The notes beneath the pieces are model-generated. The model was not told the DNA's origin and did not search any database. It saw only the letters and a program-made list of their open reading frames with translations. From contig JBKJIQ010000013.1 in assembly GCA_046598395.1 (NCBI GenBank), positions 1 to 64,000 of the forward strand: DNA of 64,000 nucleotides, written 5' to 3'. Source of the DNA: JAENVU01 sp046598395. GTDB lineage: Bacteria > Actinomycetota > Acidimicrobiia > IMCC26256 > JAENVU01. Below are positions 44,351 to 54,208 of this stretch, one piece after another. Every line of letters begins with the position of its first letter. Position 1 is the first letter of the stretch. Position numbers and translations under genes: made by a program.

Positions 44351-45669
44351 GCCAGTTCGGCTTCCCAATCCCTCGTCTCGATGATCTGGGCGATCGAGTG
44401 AAGGAACGACGCGGCGTACGCGCCGTCGAACGCGCGGTGATCCCAAGTGAGCGTGAGAACGCCAACTGCGTGGATCGCGATCGCGTCTTCACCGTCGGGT
44501 CCTTCTACGACCACCGGGCGTTTGCGGACGGCGTCGGTGGCGAGGATGCCCACTTGCGGTTGGTTGATGATCGGAATCGTCATCAACGTTCCGAACGGGC
44601 CCATGTTCGTAATCGTGAACGTTCCGCCCATGATTTCGTCGGGACTGAGCTGCTTGGAACGGGCGCGCGACGCGAGATCATGAATCTCGCGCGCCACCGT
44701 GCGGAGGCGCTTGGTGTCGGCGGCGCGAATCACCGGCGCCACGATGCCCGAGAACTCGAGGTCGACGGCGATGCCAAGGTTCACGTCGTGATGGATGACC
44801 AGCGCGTCGCCATCGACACTCGCGTTGACCGCGGGGTAGGCATGCACGGAATCCGAGAACGCGCGGACGATGAAGGGCAAGTAGGTGAGGGCAAAGCCCT
44901 CCTCGGCGCGGAACTGGGCACCGTGGACCCGCCGCAACCGTTCCACTCCTTCGAAGTCCACCTCCACCGCAGTGGCCACGTGCGCGCTGGTGGACTTCGA
45001 CCGCACCATGTGCTCCGCGGTACGTCGCCGAATGTTGTCGAACGGAATCCGTTCGTCGCCACTGACTGGCCGCGATACCGCTGCGACCGGCGGCGCAAGA
45101 TGAGCTGCCGGGCCGACCGGAGCCACCGAGCGAGGAACACCAGCGCCGGCCGACTCAACGTCTCGACGGGTGATACGTCCACCCTCGCCGCTCCCGGCGA
45201 TGGCAGCGGCATCGAGTCCGCGCTCCGCGAGCATCTTGCGCACCAACGGCGATGTGACGATCCCCGCCGCGCTCGGCGCCGGAGCCGCCATGGGCCGAGC
45301 CTCCGGCGACGCTGCCGGCGCAACCGGCGGCGGACTTTCCGCGACGGGAGGCGGAGTCGGTGCCGCTACCGCTGGTGGCACCGCAACCGCAACCGCAACC
45401 GGAGGCGGGGCGGCCGCAACCGGTGGGGGCGTCGCACCGGCGTCACCGATGACCGCCAGGCGAACCCCGACCTCAACGGTGTCTCCCTCGGGCACCACAA
45501 TTTCGGTGAGGACTCCTGCAACTGGTGATGGCACTTCGGAATCGACCTTGTCGGTCGATACCTCGAACAGCGGCTCATCGATCGCAACGGTCTCGCCCAC
45601 GGCCTTGAACCACTTAGTAATCGTGCCTTCGGTCACCGTCTCGCCCAGCTGGGGCATCGTCACATCCAC
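44347..45669 (-). CDS. dihydrolipoamide acyltransferase (2-oxoacid dehydrogenase E2)
   Basis: About 440 residues from the GTG at 45669 with AAGGGA upstream. The lipoyl domain has VDVTMPQLGETVTEG and the lipoylation site Lys41 in TDKVDSE. An Ala/Pro linker, a peripheral-subunit-binding domain (VTSPLVRKMLAERGLD) and the catalytic domain follow, ending with TWDHRAFDGAYA (His411, Asp415). The lipoyl Lys context suits a 2-oxoglutarate-type or branched-chain E2. Its stop overlaps the LipB-LipA start, so the protein to be lipoylated and its lipoylating enzymes are translated together. Confidence 0.93.
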   Translation of the reverse strand: MDVTMPQLGETVTEGTITKWFKAVGETVAIDEPLFEVSTDKVDSEVPSPVAGVLTEIVVPEGDTVEVGVRLAVIGDAGATPPPVAAAPPPVAVAVAVPPAVAAPTPPPVAESPPPVAPAASPEARPMAAPAPSAAGIVTSPLVRKMLAERGLDAAAIAGSGEGGRITRRDVESAGAGVPRSVAPVGPAAHLAPPVAAVSRPVSGDERIPFDNIRRRTAEHMVRSKSTSAHVATAVEVDFEGVERLRRVHGAQFRAEEGFALTYLPFIVRAFSDSVHAYPAVNASVDGDALVIHHDVNLGIAVDLEFSGIVAPVIRAADTKRLRTVAREIHDLASRARSKQLSPDEIMGGTFTITNMGPFGTLMTIPIINQPQVGILATDAVRKRPVVVEGPDGEDAIAIHAVGVLTLTWDHRAFDGAYAASFLHSIAQIIETRDWEAELA

Positions 45670-45735
45670 GCGGTTCCCTTCAAGTTGTCGCACCATCGAC
45701 CGCGCTCATCCTCGCACTCCGGTTGCGCGCGCGCC

Positions 45736-47121
45736 TTACCCGTGAAGCGATCGACCCGTCAGCGCCATCGCCGACTCGCCGAAGAGCTCTCCCAACGTGG
45801 GGTGCGGATGGATCAGCGCCCCGAGATCGGCCGCAGTCGCTTCCCAGTTCACGGCGAGGTAGCCCTCACCGATCAGTTCCGTCGCCCACGGACCGGCAAT
45901 GTGCACTCCCAGGATCGGGCCGTCGCGCTCGGACACAATCTTCACCATTCCGTCGGTCTCGCCCATGATGATCGCCCGGCTATTCCCCATAAACCGGTGC
46001 ACGGAGGTCACCACGTCGTAGCCGCGATCGATCGCAGCCTGTTCGGTGAGCCCGGCAAATGCCACCTCGGGGTGACAGTAGATACCCCACGGCACGCGGT
46101 CGTAATCGATCGGGGGAACCTCCTCGCCGAGGATGGTTCGGATCGCCAGGATCGCTTCCGCGAACCCCACGTGCGCGAGTGCGGGCGTAGCCACGAGATC
46201 ACCAACCGCATAGACACCAGGGACCCCGGTGCGCATGTGATCATCCACCACCACATGGCCGCGATCACTCACAACCACCCCGGAGCCCTCGAGGCCGATG
46301 TTCTCCGAACGCGGCCGCCGGCCAACGCTTACCACGATCACGTCGACTTCCAGATCGCCGTTCTCCCCGTCACGCGATGCGTGCAGCGTCAACGCGTCGC
46401 CGCGGTCAACTCCGGTGACATTGATGCCGGTCTCCACGGTGATGTGACGCTTCTTGAACGAACGAGCGACCACCTTGGCCACCTCGGGATCCACGCCCGG
46501 AAGGATCCCGGGCAACGCTTCGAGCACGGTGACGTCGCTCCCCACATCGGCGAGGTACGAAGCGAACTCGCAACCGATGGCGCCACCGCCGATGATGGCG
46601 GTGCGCGCCGGTACGTGGTCGAGGTCGAGAACGTGGTCAGAGGAGAGGACTCGCTCGCCGTCGAAATCGAGACCAGGCAGCGCGCGGGGTGCGGAACCAG
46701 TGGCGAGAATCAACGCCTCGCCGGTGAGCTCGGTACCGTCCGAAACCCGGATGCGGTGCGTGGCCGCGTCCACCACCGTGCCCGTGCCCGGGACCACCGT
46801 GACCTGGCGTCCCTTGAGCAGCGACTCGAGCCCTTTGGTCAATCGGTCGACCACCTGCCGCTTGCGGGCGAGCGTGGTTGCAAGGTCCACCGTGGGATCT
46901 CCGGTATTCACGCCGAACTCCGCCGCGGTGCGCACGGTGCGCAAGACCTCGGCGGTTTGCAGGAGTTCCTTGGCCGGCACACAACCGCGATGGAGGCAGG
47001 TCCCTCCCACCCGGAACTCCTCCACCAACGCAATGTTCAGCCCCGCTGCCGCGCCGTAGAGCGCAGCTGCGTATCCGCCCGGACCGCCACCGAGAATCAC
47101 AACGTCGAAATGATCAGACAC
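45736..47121 (-). CDS. lpdA: dihydrolipoyl dehydrogenase (E3)
   Basis: 461 residues from a GTG with GGAGGTG upstream. FAD binding is DVVILGGGPGGYAAALYG, the redox-active disulfide is in GGTCLHRGCVPAKELL, the NAD domain has IIGGGAIGCEFASYL, and the dimer interface ends with HPHPTLGE carrying the active-site His and Glu. It reoxidises dihydrolipoamide for the E2 protein next door and for glycine cleavage. First gene of the lipoyl cluster, 66 bases before E2. Confidence 0.96.
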   Translation of the reverse strand: MSDHFDVVILGGGPGGYAAALYGAAAGLNIALVEEFRVGGTCLHRGCVPAKELLQTAEVLRTVRTAAEFGVNTGDPTVDLATTLARKRQVVDRLTKGLESLLKGRQVTVVPGTGTVVDAATHRIRVSDGTELTGEALILATGSAPRALPGLDFDGERVLSSDHVLDLDHVPARTAIIGGGAIGCEFASYLADVGSDVTVLEALPGILPGVDPEVAKVVARSFKKRHITVETGINVTGVDRGDALTLHASRDGENGDLEVDVIVVSVGRRPRSENIGLEGSGVVVSDRGHVVVDDHMRTGVPGVYAVGDLVATPALAHVGFAEAILAIRTILGEEVPPIDYDRVPWGIYCHPEVAFAGLTEQAAIDRGYDVVTSVHRFMGNSRAIIMGETDGMVKIVSERDGPILGVHIAGPWATELIGEGYLAVNWEATAADLGALIHPHPTLGELFGESAMALTGRSLHG

Positions 47122-47172
47122 TGTCCACCTCCGAGCCCGGGAATCGAGCCGATCGATCAGTCTCGCCGATGC

Positions 47173-47355
47173 TCACCGGGCGAGGAAGATTTGGGCCACG
47201 CCTGCGGCCACAATCAAGAGTCCAGTTACCAGCGCCAAGATCAAGAGCGTGCGCGTCTTCATCGCCATATCTTGGCGGGCCTGGTTCCGTGGATTCTCAA
47301 GCAGGGGGTCGGAAAGCGCCGGATCGGCACCCGGCACCGATCTCATTGAGCCCAC
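47173..47355 (-). CDS. small single-pass membrane protein
   Basis: About 60 residues, not recognised. The GTG at 47355 has GGAG seven bases upstream; an ATG three codons later is the alternative. A charged N-terminus with ALSDPLLENPRNQARQ is followed by a single C-terminal helix TLLILALVTGLLIVAAGVAQIF and a short tail, so the N-terminus is probably cytosolic. It lies between lpdA and the second flippase, on the lpdA strand. Confidence 0.6.
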   Translation of the reverse strand: MGSMRSVPGADPALSDPLLENPRNQARQDMAMKTRTLLILALVTGLLIVAAGVAQIFLAR

Positions 47356-47429
47356 AGGTACACTCCGATCTCCGTCAGGTGGTACGTCGCACCACCTTCC
47401 CTCCAGCATCCAAGGTCGGGGTTTCACGC

Positions 47430-48767
47430 GTGAAAGAACGCGCCGAACAGTTCATCGGGAAGGCCCGCGAGGCGGTGCCCGAGGGAACGTTCGCGGTCGG
47501 CGGCGGTCTCATGATCACTGCGATCACCACCTACGTCTTCCTGATTGTCGCGAACCTTGCGCTGCCGAACACGCACCGCTATGCCTCGTTCAACGCGTTC
47601 TGGGGATTCATGTTCGTTGCCGGGCCCGGACTGTTTCTCCCCCTCGAGCAAGAGGTCGGGCGCGCCCTCGCGCACCGGCGGGCTCAGGACCTCGGTGGTG
47701 GGCCACTCGTGATTCGGGCCGCCCGCCTCGGCGCGCTGATGACCGGAGTCATGGTGGTCATCGCGCTCGCCTTCGCGCCCCTGTACGTCAATGGCCTGTT
47801 TCACGGCGATTGGTGGCTCGTGGCCAGCCTGTGCGTCGGCCTCGTGGGGTTCGCGTTCATGCTGCTCACCCGCGGCACGCTGTCGGGCAACGGTCGGTTC
47901 CGCCCGTACGGAATGATTCTCGCCATCGACGGCGTCGCCAAGCTCGGCGCCGCGCTCGTGCTCTATGGACTCGGCGTGACGACCGCCGGCGCCTACGGCA
48001 TGTGCATCGCACTTTCACCGTTTGTCGCGACCGCCGTCGCGCTACGCGGCCAGAAGGGTCTGCTACAACCCGGCCCGCCCGCTCCCTACTCCGAACTCTC
48101 GACGTCGCTTGGTTGGCTCCTCGCCGGATCGCTCCTGATGCAGGCCCTCGGCTACTCCGTGCTCCTCGGTGTCGGCGTGCTCAGGGGACCAGGAGTCGGC
48201 GACCAGAGGACCGCGCGTGCACTCAACCAGGCCTTCTTCGTCGCTCGGGTTCCGCCACTGTTGTTCCAAGCCGTTCAAGGCACTTTGCTCCCGAAGCTCG
48301 CAGGACTTGCCGGTGCCGGTCGCCACGACGATTTCCGCGCCGGGTTTCGCCAGCTGATGTACATCGTGTGTGGCATCGCCGTGGTGGGCACCGCCGCCGC
48401 ATTTGCGATCGGCGTTCCACTCGGCAAGGTGCTGTTCCCCCCATTCAATGTCAGCGCGGTCGACCTCGGGCTCCTCGTCGCCGGCAATGGCCTCTTCATC
48501 ATCGCGTTGACGATTGCGCAGGCGTTGATCGCGCTCCACGGTCACCGCGCCGCCGCAGTTGCGTGGGGTGCCGGCTTCATCGCCTTCGTCATCGTCGCGG
48601 CGTCGATCCAAGATCTCGCCTTGCGGGTCGAGCTCGGGTTCCTGGTGGGAACTGCGGTCACCACCATCGTCATGGCGTGGGCGCTGCAGGTGCGGATGCG
48701 AGAAGGTGTCTCCGAGGGCATCGATGCGCTGATCGAACAGATCGGGCACGAACCCCTCGATCTCTGA
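47430..48767 (+). CDS. polysaccharide/oligosaccharide flippase (Wzx/MATE-like), paralogue 2
   Basis: 445 residues from a GTG, with about 13 helices. LPLEQEVGRALAHRRAQDLGGGP and the C-terminal VELGFLVGTAVTTIVM match paralogue 1 (LPVEQEVARAIASRRAQGLGVGP, VEVGFVAGAATSALVM). The Glu and Arg in this loop are conserved between the two. It is probably the exporter of a second surface glycan, made by the GT4 genes downstream at 50.8-55.1 kb. The amidase between them is on the opposite strand, so they are not one operon. Confidence 0.82.
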   Translation: MKERAEQFIGKAREAVPEGTFAVGGGLMITAITTYVFLIVANLALPNTHRYASFNAFWGFMFVAGPGLFLPLEQEVGRALAHRRAQDLGGGPLVIRAARLGALMTGVMVVIALAFAPLYVNGLFHGDWWLVASLCVGLVGFAFMLLTRGTLSGNGRFRPYGMILAIDGVAKLGAALVLYGLGVTTAGAYGMCIALSPFVATAVALRGQKGLLQPGPPAPYSELSTSLGWLLAGSLLMQALGYSVLLGVGVLRGPGVGDQRTARALNQAFFVARVPPLLFQAVQGTLLPKLAGLAGAGRHDDFRAGFRQLMYIVCGIAVVGTAAAFAIGVPLGKVLFPPFNVSAVDLGLLVAGNGLFIIALTIAQALIALHGHRAAAVAWGAGFIAFVIVAASIQDLALRVELGFLVGTAVTTIVMAWALQVRMREGVSEGIDALIEQIGHEPLDL

Positions 48768-48774
48768 TACTCGG

Positions 48775-50694
48775 TCAGGTTCCCGCGGCAACGCCGGTGA
48801 TCACCCACGGCGACGTGATCGGCGCCGATCGCCGCCAGGTGTTCCGTCCCTGGGAGAGCCATGGGGCGCCGCCGAACCGAGCGAGAAAGCCATCGTCGCG
48901 CACGGTGTAGCCACCGCCACCAGAGAGCAGCACCAATCCCCGAGCCACATCGCGTCCGAAGTACGGAACCCCCGAAATCGCCGGGGCACCACCCACGGGC
49001 CAGATACCCCCAAAACCGTCGAGGATGTAGCCGCCCCGCCCAAACGGATTCGGCCGAACATCCTTCGCAATCGCCCAGCCCGGCCAGTACGGCCCATCCA
49101 GATGCTTCGCCCCACCCATTGGGTGCAACGCGCCAAAGGCATCCAACACGTACCAGCCTTGGGTGAAATGCACCAGCTTTCGGGCAATATCAAAGCCCGG
49201 AAAGTACGGACCGCTGCCGAGTGATGGCGCGCCACCAACCGGATGGACGGCACCCAAACCGTCGAGCACCCAGGCTCCGCCCCCTGGCCGAAGCACCAAG
49301 TCGCGAGCGATATCGAAACCTGGCCAGTACGGGCCGTCCGTGGCGGGCGGCGAGTAGCCAACCGGATGCAGCCCGCCGAAACCATCCAACGTGTAGCCGC
49401 CGAGCCCATTCGCGAAGAGTTCGAGATCGCGTGCGATCGACCATCCCGGCCACACGGCGGTGGCGCGCAGTTCGGGTGCGCCGCCCGCGGGATACACCAC
49501 ACCAAAGCTGCTCATCGCGGCGACTTTGGGACTCGTGCTCACGACCGCGTGTGGCGCAACCACGTCGGCACCGCCGTTCAGGATCCGCGCCGCGACATTG
49601 CTGCGAATCGCGGGCAACAAAGCATAGAGATTGTCCCCTGGGCAGTCGGTCTGACCCGGGTCTCGATGCCCGACGATGAACGGCAAGGTGTGGGTCGAAC
49701 CCGCGGGCCAGCGATCAGTCCCACTGATCGTCGTGTAATTCACCGACCGAGTGGGATCAACACCATGCCAGTTCAACTTCCACGCCAACAATGACTCCAG
49801 CGCCTGCACCGCAACCGGCGGCACCCCAACGTCTTGGAAGTTGCCGATCAGCGCCACTCCGACCGAGCCGGTATTGAAACCGGTGGTGTGCGCGGCGCGC
49901 ACCGGGCCCCACACGCTTCCGAACCGGCCTTCGAAAATCTGGCCGTAGCGGTCGACGAAGAAGTTGTAGTGCGTGTCGCAGTAGTGCAAGGTCTGGGTCG
50001 CGTAGGCGTAGAGGCCCCGAACGATCGACGGGGTATCGCCCGGTCCGTAGTTGTTGTTCCCACCGGTGTGATGCACCGCTGCGATCTTGACGTTGGTTGA
50101 AGTGTCGGGCGCTTCCGGGCAGTTGCTCAAGCGCAAGTTCTCATCCGCGCCCCACTCGGGCCTCGAGATAATCCCCGGCATGGCCACGGTCGCAGCCCCC
50201 GCCGCGTTGGCGGCCACGGGTGCGCGGGGACTCATCACGCGCTCGACAGTGACATCACTCGCCGTCCCCCGCTGGAGCCGCACGCGCACTGCGCGCGCGT
50301 CGCCCACCCATACCGGCTCCGATGCCGGATCGGTCAGCGCACGGCTCGCCTCGAGCGTTTCCGGGTCGGGGTGATGGTCCTGCTCGTATCCCACTTCCGA
50401 AATCGCCTGCCATCGTCCATGGCCATCTCGTGACTCAATCGAAAACCGGGCCGACGGGTCGCCCTGCCAGCGCACGCCGACGAGATTGGCCCGCTCCGCG
50501 ACGACCGAACTCCAACCCGCGGAGACCGTTGCCCGTCCGCTCACCTGGGTCGCGCGCACCTCAGCAGAAGGCATGGCGATCGGCCCGGCGGGACCGATCA
50601 CGGGAACCACGGCCAGGCCGAAGCCGAATACCGTGCCCGTCACGCACGCGATCAGGCTCATCTTCCACGGCCGGACTCGCACACGCTGTCTCAT
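48775..50694 (-). CDS. secreted N-acetylmuramoyl-L-alanine amidase (PGRP-like) with C-terminal repeats
   Basis: 639 residues with GGAGG before the ATG. A signal helix (KMSLIACVTGTVFGFGLAVV) is followed by a ~130-residue region, then an amidase_2/PGRP domain (about 175-375) with zinc ligands in AAVHHTGG (His208/209), VGHRDPG (His343) and TDCPGD (Cys351). The last ~220 residues are five ~41-residue repeats with a core near PYWPGFDIARDLVL and a YxLDGFGGLHPVGG tail. The amidase cleaves stem peptides from wall glycan; the repeats may bind wall polymers. Divergent from the GT4 operon. Confidence 0.9.
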   Translation of the reverse strand: MRQRVRVRPWKMSLIACVTGTVFGFGLAVVPVIGPAGPIAMPSAEVRATQVSGRATVSAGWSSVVAERANLVGVRWQGDPSARFSIESRDGHGRWQAISEVGYEQDHHPDPETLEASRALTDPASEPVWVGDARAVRVRLQRGTASDVTVERVMSPRAPVAANAAGAATVAMPGIISRPEWGADENLRLSNCPEAPDTSTNVKIAAVHHTGGNNNYGPGDTPSIVRGLYAYATQTLHYCDTHYNFFVDRYGQIFEGRFGSVWGPVRAAHTTGFNTGSVGVALIGNFQDVGVPPVAVQALESLLAWKLNWHGVDPTRSVNYTTISGTDRWPAGSTHTLPFIVGHRDPGQTDCPGDNLYALLPAIRSNVAARILNGGADVVAPHAVVSTSPKVAAMSSFGVVYPAGGAPELRATAVWPGWSIARDLELFANGLGGYTLDGFGGLHPVGYSPPATDGPYWPGFDIARDLVLRPGGGAWVLDGLGAVHPVGGAPSLGSGPYFPGFDIARKLVHFTQGWYVLDAFGALHPMGGAKHLDGPYWPGWAIAKDVRPNPFGRGGYILDGFGGIWPVGGAPAISGVPYFGRDVARGLVLLSGGGGYTVRDDGFLARFGGAPWLSQGRNTWRRSAPITSPWVITGVAAGT

Positions 50695-50773
50695 ATCCAC
50701 CTCCGAGAGCATCGACCATCGCGCCGATCGATCTGGAATCGGATTCCCATCCGGTCAGCCACCGCCCCCAGAG

Positions 50774-51934
50774 ATGGAACCGGTCCTCGAGACATCGACC
50801 GGTAGGATCCCCTCTATCGGCGCCCTTCGAATTGCGATCGACGGCACTCCGTTGCTCGGCCACCGCACCGGTGTCGGCGAGGTCACCGCAGGCCTGCTCG
50901 AGGCCTTGGCCCGGCGGTCAGATGTGTCCGTCACCACCTATGCGCTCACGTGGCGCGGCCGTGGCGCGCTCGCCCACGCGGTGCCGGCCAACGTGACGGC
51001 AGCCACCCGCCCGATTCCTGCGTCGGTGGTACGCGAGCTCTGGGATCGCGGCGCATCGAGGCCACGCGCGGAAGATTGGACGGGCCCCGTCGATGTAGTG
51101 CACGCGACCAATTTCGTCGCTCCGCCGGCGAAGGCGCCGGTCGTGGTCACCGTCCACGACCTGACCTTCATCCGATTCCCGGAACTGTGCACATCCGACA
51201 CGCTGCGGTACCCCGAACTGTTACGCCGGGCAATCGAGCGCGGCGCCACGATCCATACCCCGAGCGAGTTCGTTGCCTCGGAGGTTCGCGAACATCTCGG
51301 CGCGCCCGCGAATCGGGTGGTCGCAATCCATTCCGGAATCCCGACCGTCGCCAACGGCGATCCGGCAGCCGGGGCTCGGCTCGCCGGGAACGCGCGCTAC
51401 GTGCTCGCGCTCGGCACCATTGAGCCGCGCAAGAATCTCACAACCCTCGTGACTGCGTTCACCGAATCCGCGCGTCTCGATCTGTCGCTTCGCCTCGTTC
51501 TCGCCGGGCCCGCGGGTTGGGATTCGGCGCGCGTGCAGGCCACGATCGACACCAGTACCGCACGCGACCGCATCGTCATGCTCGGCTACGTCGGCGAGCG
51601 CGACCGCGCGGATCTTCTCGCGGGCGCGGCGGTGTTCGCGTACCCGTCGATCTACGAGGGCTTCGGGTTCCCTCCCCTCGAAGCGATGCAGTCGGACGTC
51701 CCCGTGGTCGCGGGCAACGCCGGCGCGCTCCCCGAGGTTCTGGGCGACGCCGCGCTGCTCGTCGACCCGATGAACGTCGACGCGCTGGCCGCCGCACTCA
51801 CGCTCCTCGCCGATCAGGATCCGGGCAATGACACCCGCGACCGTTTGATCCAGCGCGGTCGGGAACGCGTGGCGCGCTACGACTGGGCAAGCACCGCGGA
51901 GCGCATGGTGGAGTTGTATCGGCGGCTCCAATGA
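50774..51934 (+). CDS. family 4 glycosyltransferase (first of three)
   Basis: 386 residues, starting MEPVLETSTGRIPSIGALRIAIDGTPLLGHRTGVGEV. GT-B fold with N-terminal VVVTVHDLTFIRFPELC and GATIHTPSEFVASEVREHLG, then LALGTIEPRKNLTTLV and the nucleotide-sugar site YPSIYEGFGFPPLEAM (Glu-x7-Glu). It resembles WbaZ/mannosyltransferase-type GT4. The donor sugar is unknown. Its stop overlaps the ATG of the next gene (ATGA). Confidence 0.9.
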   Translation: MEPVLETSTGRIPSIGALRIAIDGTPLLGHRTGVGEVTAGLLEALARRSDVSVTTYALTWRGRGALAHAVPANVTAATRPIPASVVRELWDRGASRPRAEDWTGPVDVVHATNFVAPPAKAPVVVTVHDLTFIRFPELCTSDTLRYPELLRRAIERGATIHTPSEFVASEVREHLGAPANRVVAIHSGIPTVANGDPAAGARLAGNARYVLALGTIEPRKNLTTLVTAFTESARLDLSLRLVLAGPAGWDSARVQATIDTSTARDRIVMLGYVGERDRADLLAGAAVFAYPSIYEGFGFPPLEAMQSDVPVVAGNAGALPEVLGDAALLVDPMNVDALAAALTLLADQDPGNDTRDRLIQRGRERVARYDWASTAERMVELYRRLQ

Positions 51935-53013
51935 AGGTTGGGCTCCATATCGGGCAGCTCCTGCAACCGGTGCCGGGCGGGATCGGGCGTTACGTCGTGC
52001 ACATCGCGCAGAATCTTCCGGGCGCAGGCGTGGAAGTGCTCGGCTTCGGTGCGGGCGTGCCGAGCGCCCGCGTGCAATCGCTCATCGGACCGTGTGTGAG
52101 CCTGGGTTGGCCGCGCGGTCCGCTGCGCTACGAGATGTGGCACCGGTTGAGATGGCCGAAGCTCACACTCCCCGTCGATGTCATCCACGCGCCGAGTCTC
52201 GCGATTCCACCGACGGGTTCGATTCCGTTGGTCGTCACCGTGCACGACATCGCGTTTCTCCGCGAGCCCGAGTCGTTCACAACACGCGGGTTGCGATTCC
52301 ATCGGCGCGGACTCACGCTCGCGCACCGACACGCACGCGCGATCATCACGGCGTCGCGCTCCGCCCGTGATGAGCTCGTGAGCGTTGGCTTCGACCGCGA
52401 CCGAATCTTCTTGGCGCCGCACGGTGTCGAAGTCCGTGAGCCGGAGTCCGACGAACAGATCGACCTCAGGGTGAAGCGAATCGGCATGAAGCCTCCGTTT
52501 GTGCTCGCGGTCGGGACCATCGAACCGCGCAAGGGGCTCGACACGCTCGCGGCGGCCGTCACCGCAGCGCGACGACGGATCCCCAGCCTGTCCCTGGCCA
52601 TCGTGGGCCCGAGTGGATGGCTCGAGGTCACCGGCCTCGACGCGCCCGGCGTGCGGCGCCTCGGTACCGTCGACGAACCGACGCTCGATGCCCTCTATCG
52701 ACGAGCACTTCTCTGCGCGGTCCCGTCGCGCTACGAAGGGTTCGGACTTCCCGCGCTGGAAGCCATGGCTCGCGGCTGTCCGGTCATCGCCAGTAACGCG
52801 ACGAGCCTGCCCGAGGTCGTGGGCACCGCCGGGGTCCTCGCGCCGGTTGGCAATGTGGAAGCGTGGACCGAAGCCCTGATCTCGCTCGCCACCGACCCCG
52901 ATCGCCGCGCCGCGCTCGGAGCACGGGGCCGGGAACGAGCTGAGGGCTTCACCTGGTTGGGATCGGCCCACGCGCACGCCGCCGCGTACTCCGCCGCCAT
53001 CCACGGCCCGTAA
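51931..53013 (+). CDS. family 4 glycosyltransferase (second of three)
   Basis: 360 residues, starting MKVGLHIGQLLQPVPGGIGRYVV. GT-B motifs: VVTVHDIAFLREPESF, AIITASRSARDELVSVG, LAVGTIEPRKGLDTLA and VPSRYEGFGLPALEAMARG. It is a paralogue of the genes on both sides. The ATG overlaps the previous stop. It probably adds one sugar to the same surface glycan repeat. Confidence 0.9.
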   Translation: MKVGLHIGQLLQPVPGGIGRYVVHIAQNLPGAGVEVLGFGAGVPSARVQSLIGPCVSLGWPRGPLRYEMWHRLRWPKLTLPVDVIHAPSLAIPPTGSIPLVVTVHDIAFLREPESFTTRGLRFHRRGLTLAHRHARAIITASRSARDELVSVGFDRDRIFLAPHGVEVREPESDEQIDLRVKRIGMKPPFVLAVGTIEPRKGLDTLAAAVTAARRRIPSLSLAIVGPSGWLEVTGLDAPGVRRLGTVDEPTLDALYRRALLCAVPSRYEGFGLPALEAMARGCPVIASNATSLPEVVGTAGVLAPVGNVEAWTEALISLATDPDRRAALGARGRERAEGFTWLGSAHAHAAAYSAAIHGP

Positions 53014-53077
53014 CACCGCCGGTGCGCTGCCACCGGACAAGCACGTTCGGCACCGGCTCGCCCTTTACAATCCGACC

Positions 53078-54208
53078 GTGCGGCTCCTGCTTGATGTCTC
53101 GGCCGTACCCGCGCGACCGGTTGGCGCCGGCGTCTACACCCTCGAGATCGCCCGCGAGCTCTCGCGCCGAGACGCCGTGGAGCTGCATCTGGTGTCCCGC
53201 CGCGAGGACAGCGTTCGGTGGTCCACCCTCGCGCCCGATGCCACCGTGCACGCGGAAGTGCCCGAGTCTCGGCCTGCCCGTTTGCTCTGGGAACAGATCG
53301 GCGCGCCGAAACTCGCCCGTTCCATCGGCGCCGACCTGTGGCACGGACCGCACTACACCTTGCCGCTGCGCCTTCAGATTCCCAGCGTGGTCACGGTGCA
53401 CGACCTCACGTTTTTCGAACACCCGGAATGGCATGAACGCAGCAAGGTCACGTTCTTTCGTAGGATGATGAAGGCCAGCACCCATCGCGCCGCGGCGATC
53501 GTCGCAGTGAGTCATCACACCGCCGACCGCCTACAAGCAGTCCTTTCCCCGCGCGCTCCGGTCTTCACCGCTCCCCATGGCGTTGACCACGAACGCTTCG
53601 TTCCTATGGACCCTCACCACGCGAGTGCCGACCGGGCGCGCCTCGCGGCCACCGGCATTCGAGCGCCCTACGTCGCGTTTGCCGCGACGCTCGAGCCGCG
53701 CAAGGACGTGCCCACCCTCATCGCGGCGTTCGCACGCATCGCCGCCGATCGCCCTGACCTCAAGCTCGTGATCGCGGGCCGCGACGGTTGGGGCGCGACC
53801 GAAGTGCGCGACGCCGCGGCGCGCAGTGGCGTCACCACGCGCATCATGCGCGTCGGTTGGATGGACGACGCAGTCCTTCCGGCATTCTTTCGCCAGGCCG
53901 AGGCGGTCGCCTATCCGTCGTTGGAAGAGGGGTTCGGACTGCCGGCCCTGGAGGCGTTGGCCTGCGGCGCCGCGCTCGTGACCACCACCGGCTCCGCAAT
54001 GGAGGAAGTCGTCGGTGATGCCGCCGTGTTGGTCCCGCCCCGGGATCCCGTCGCGCTCGCCGCCGCACTGGCCCGAGTGTGCGACGACAGCGTCGAGAAC
54101 CGGCGGCTCCGGCTCGCCGGACCCGAGCGCGCCCGACCCTTCACGTGGGCAGCGTCGGTGGATCGCCACCGTGCGGCCTACGCTGCGGCGCTGGGGGGTC
54201 AACCATGA
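53078..54208 (+). CDS. family 4 glycosyltransferase (third of three)
   Basis: 376 residues from a GTG, starting MRLLLDVSAVPARPVGAGVYTLEIAR. GT-B motifs: VVTVHDLTFFEHPEW, AAAIVAVSHHTADRL, AFAATLEPRKDVPTLI and YPSLEEGFGLPALEALACG. The AATLEPRK version of the motif differs slightly from its neighbours. The gap from the second GT4 is 64 bases. Its stop overlaps the epimerase start. It is predicted to act in the same glycan pathway. Confidence 0.9.
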   Translation: MRLLLDVSAVPARPVGAGVYTLEIARELSRRDAVELHLVSRREDSVRWSTLAPDATVHAEVPESRPARLLWEQIGAPKLARSIGADLWHGPHYTLPLRLQIPSVVTVHDLTFFEHPEWHERSKVTFFRRMMKASTHRAAAIVAVSHHTADRLQAVLSPRAPVFTAPHGVDHERFVPMDPHHASADRARLAATGIRAPYVAFAATLEPRKDVPTLIAAFARIAADRPDLKLVIAGRDGWGATEVRDAAARSGVTTRIMRVGWMDDAVLPAFFRQAEAVAYPSLEEGFGLPALEALACGAALVTTTGSAMEEVVGDAAVLVPPRDPVALAAALARVCDDSVENRRLRLAGPERARPFTWAASVDRHRAAYAAALGGQP

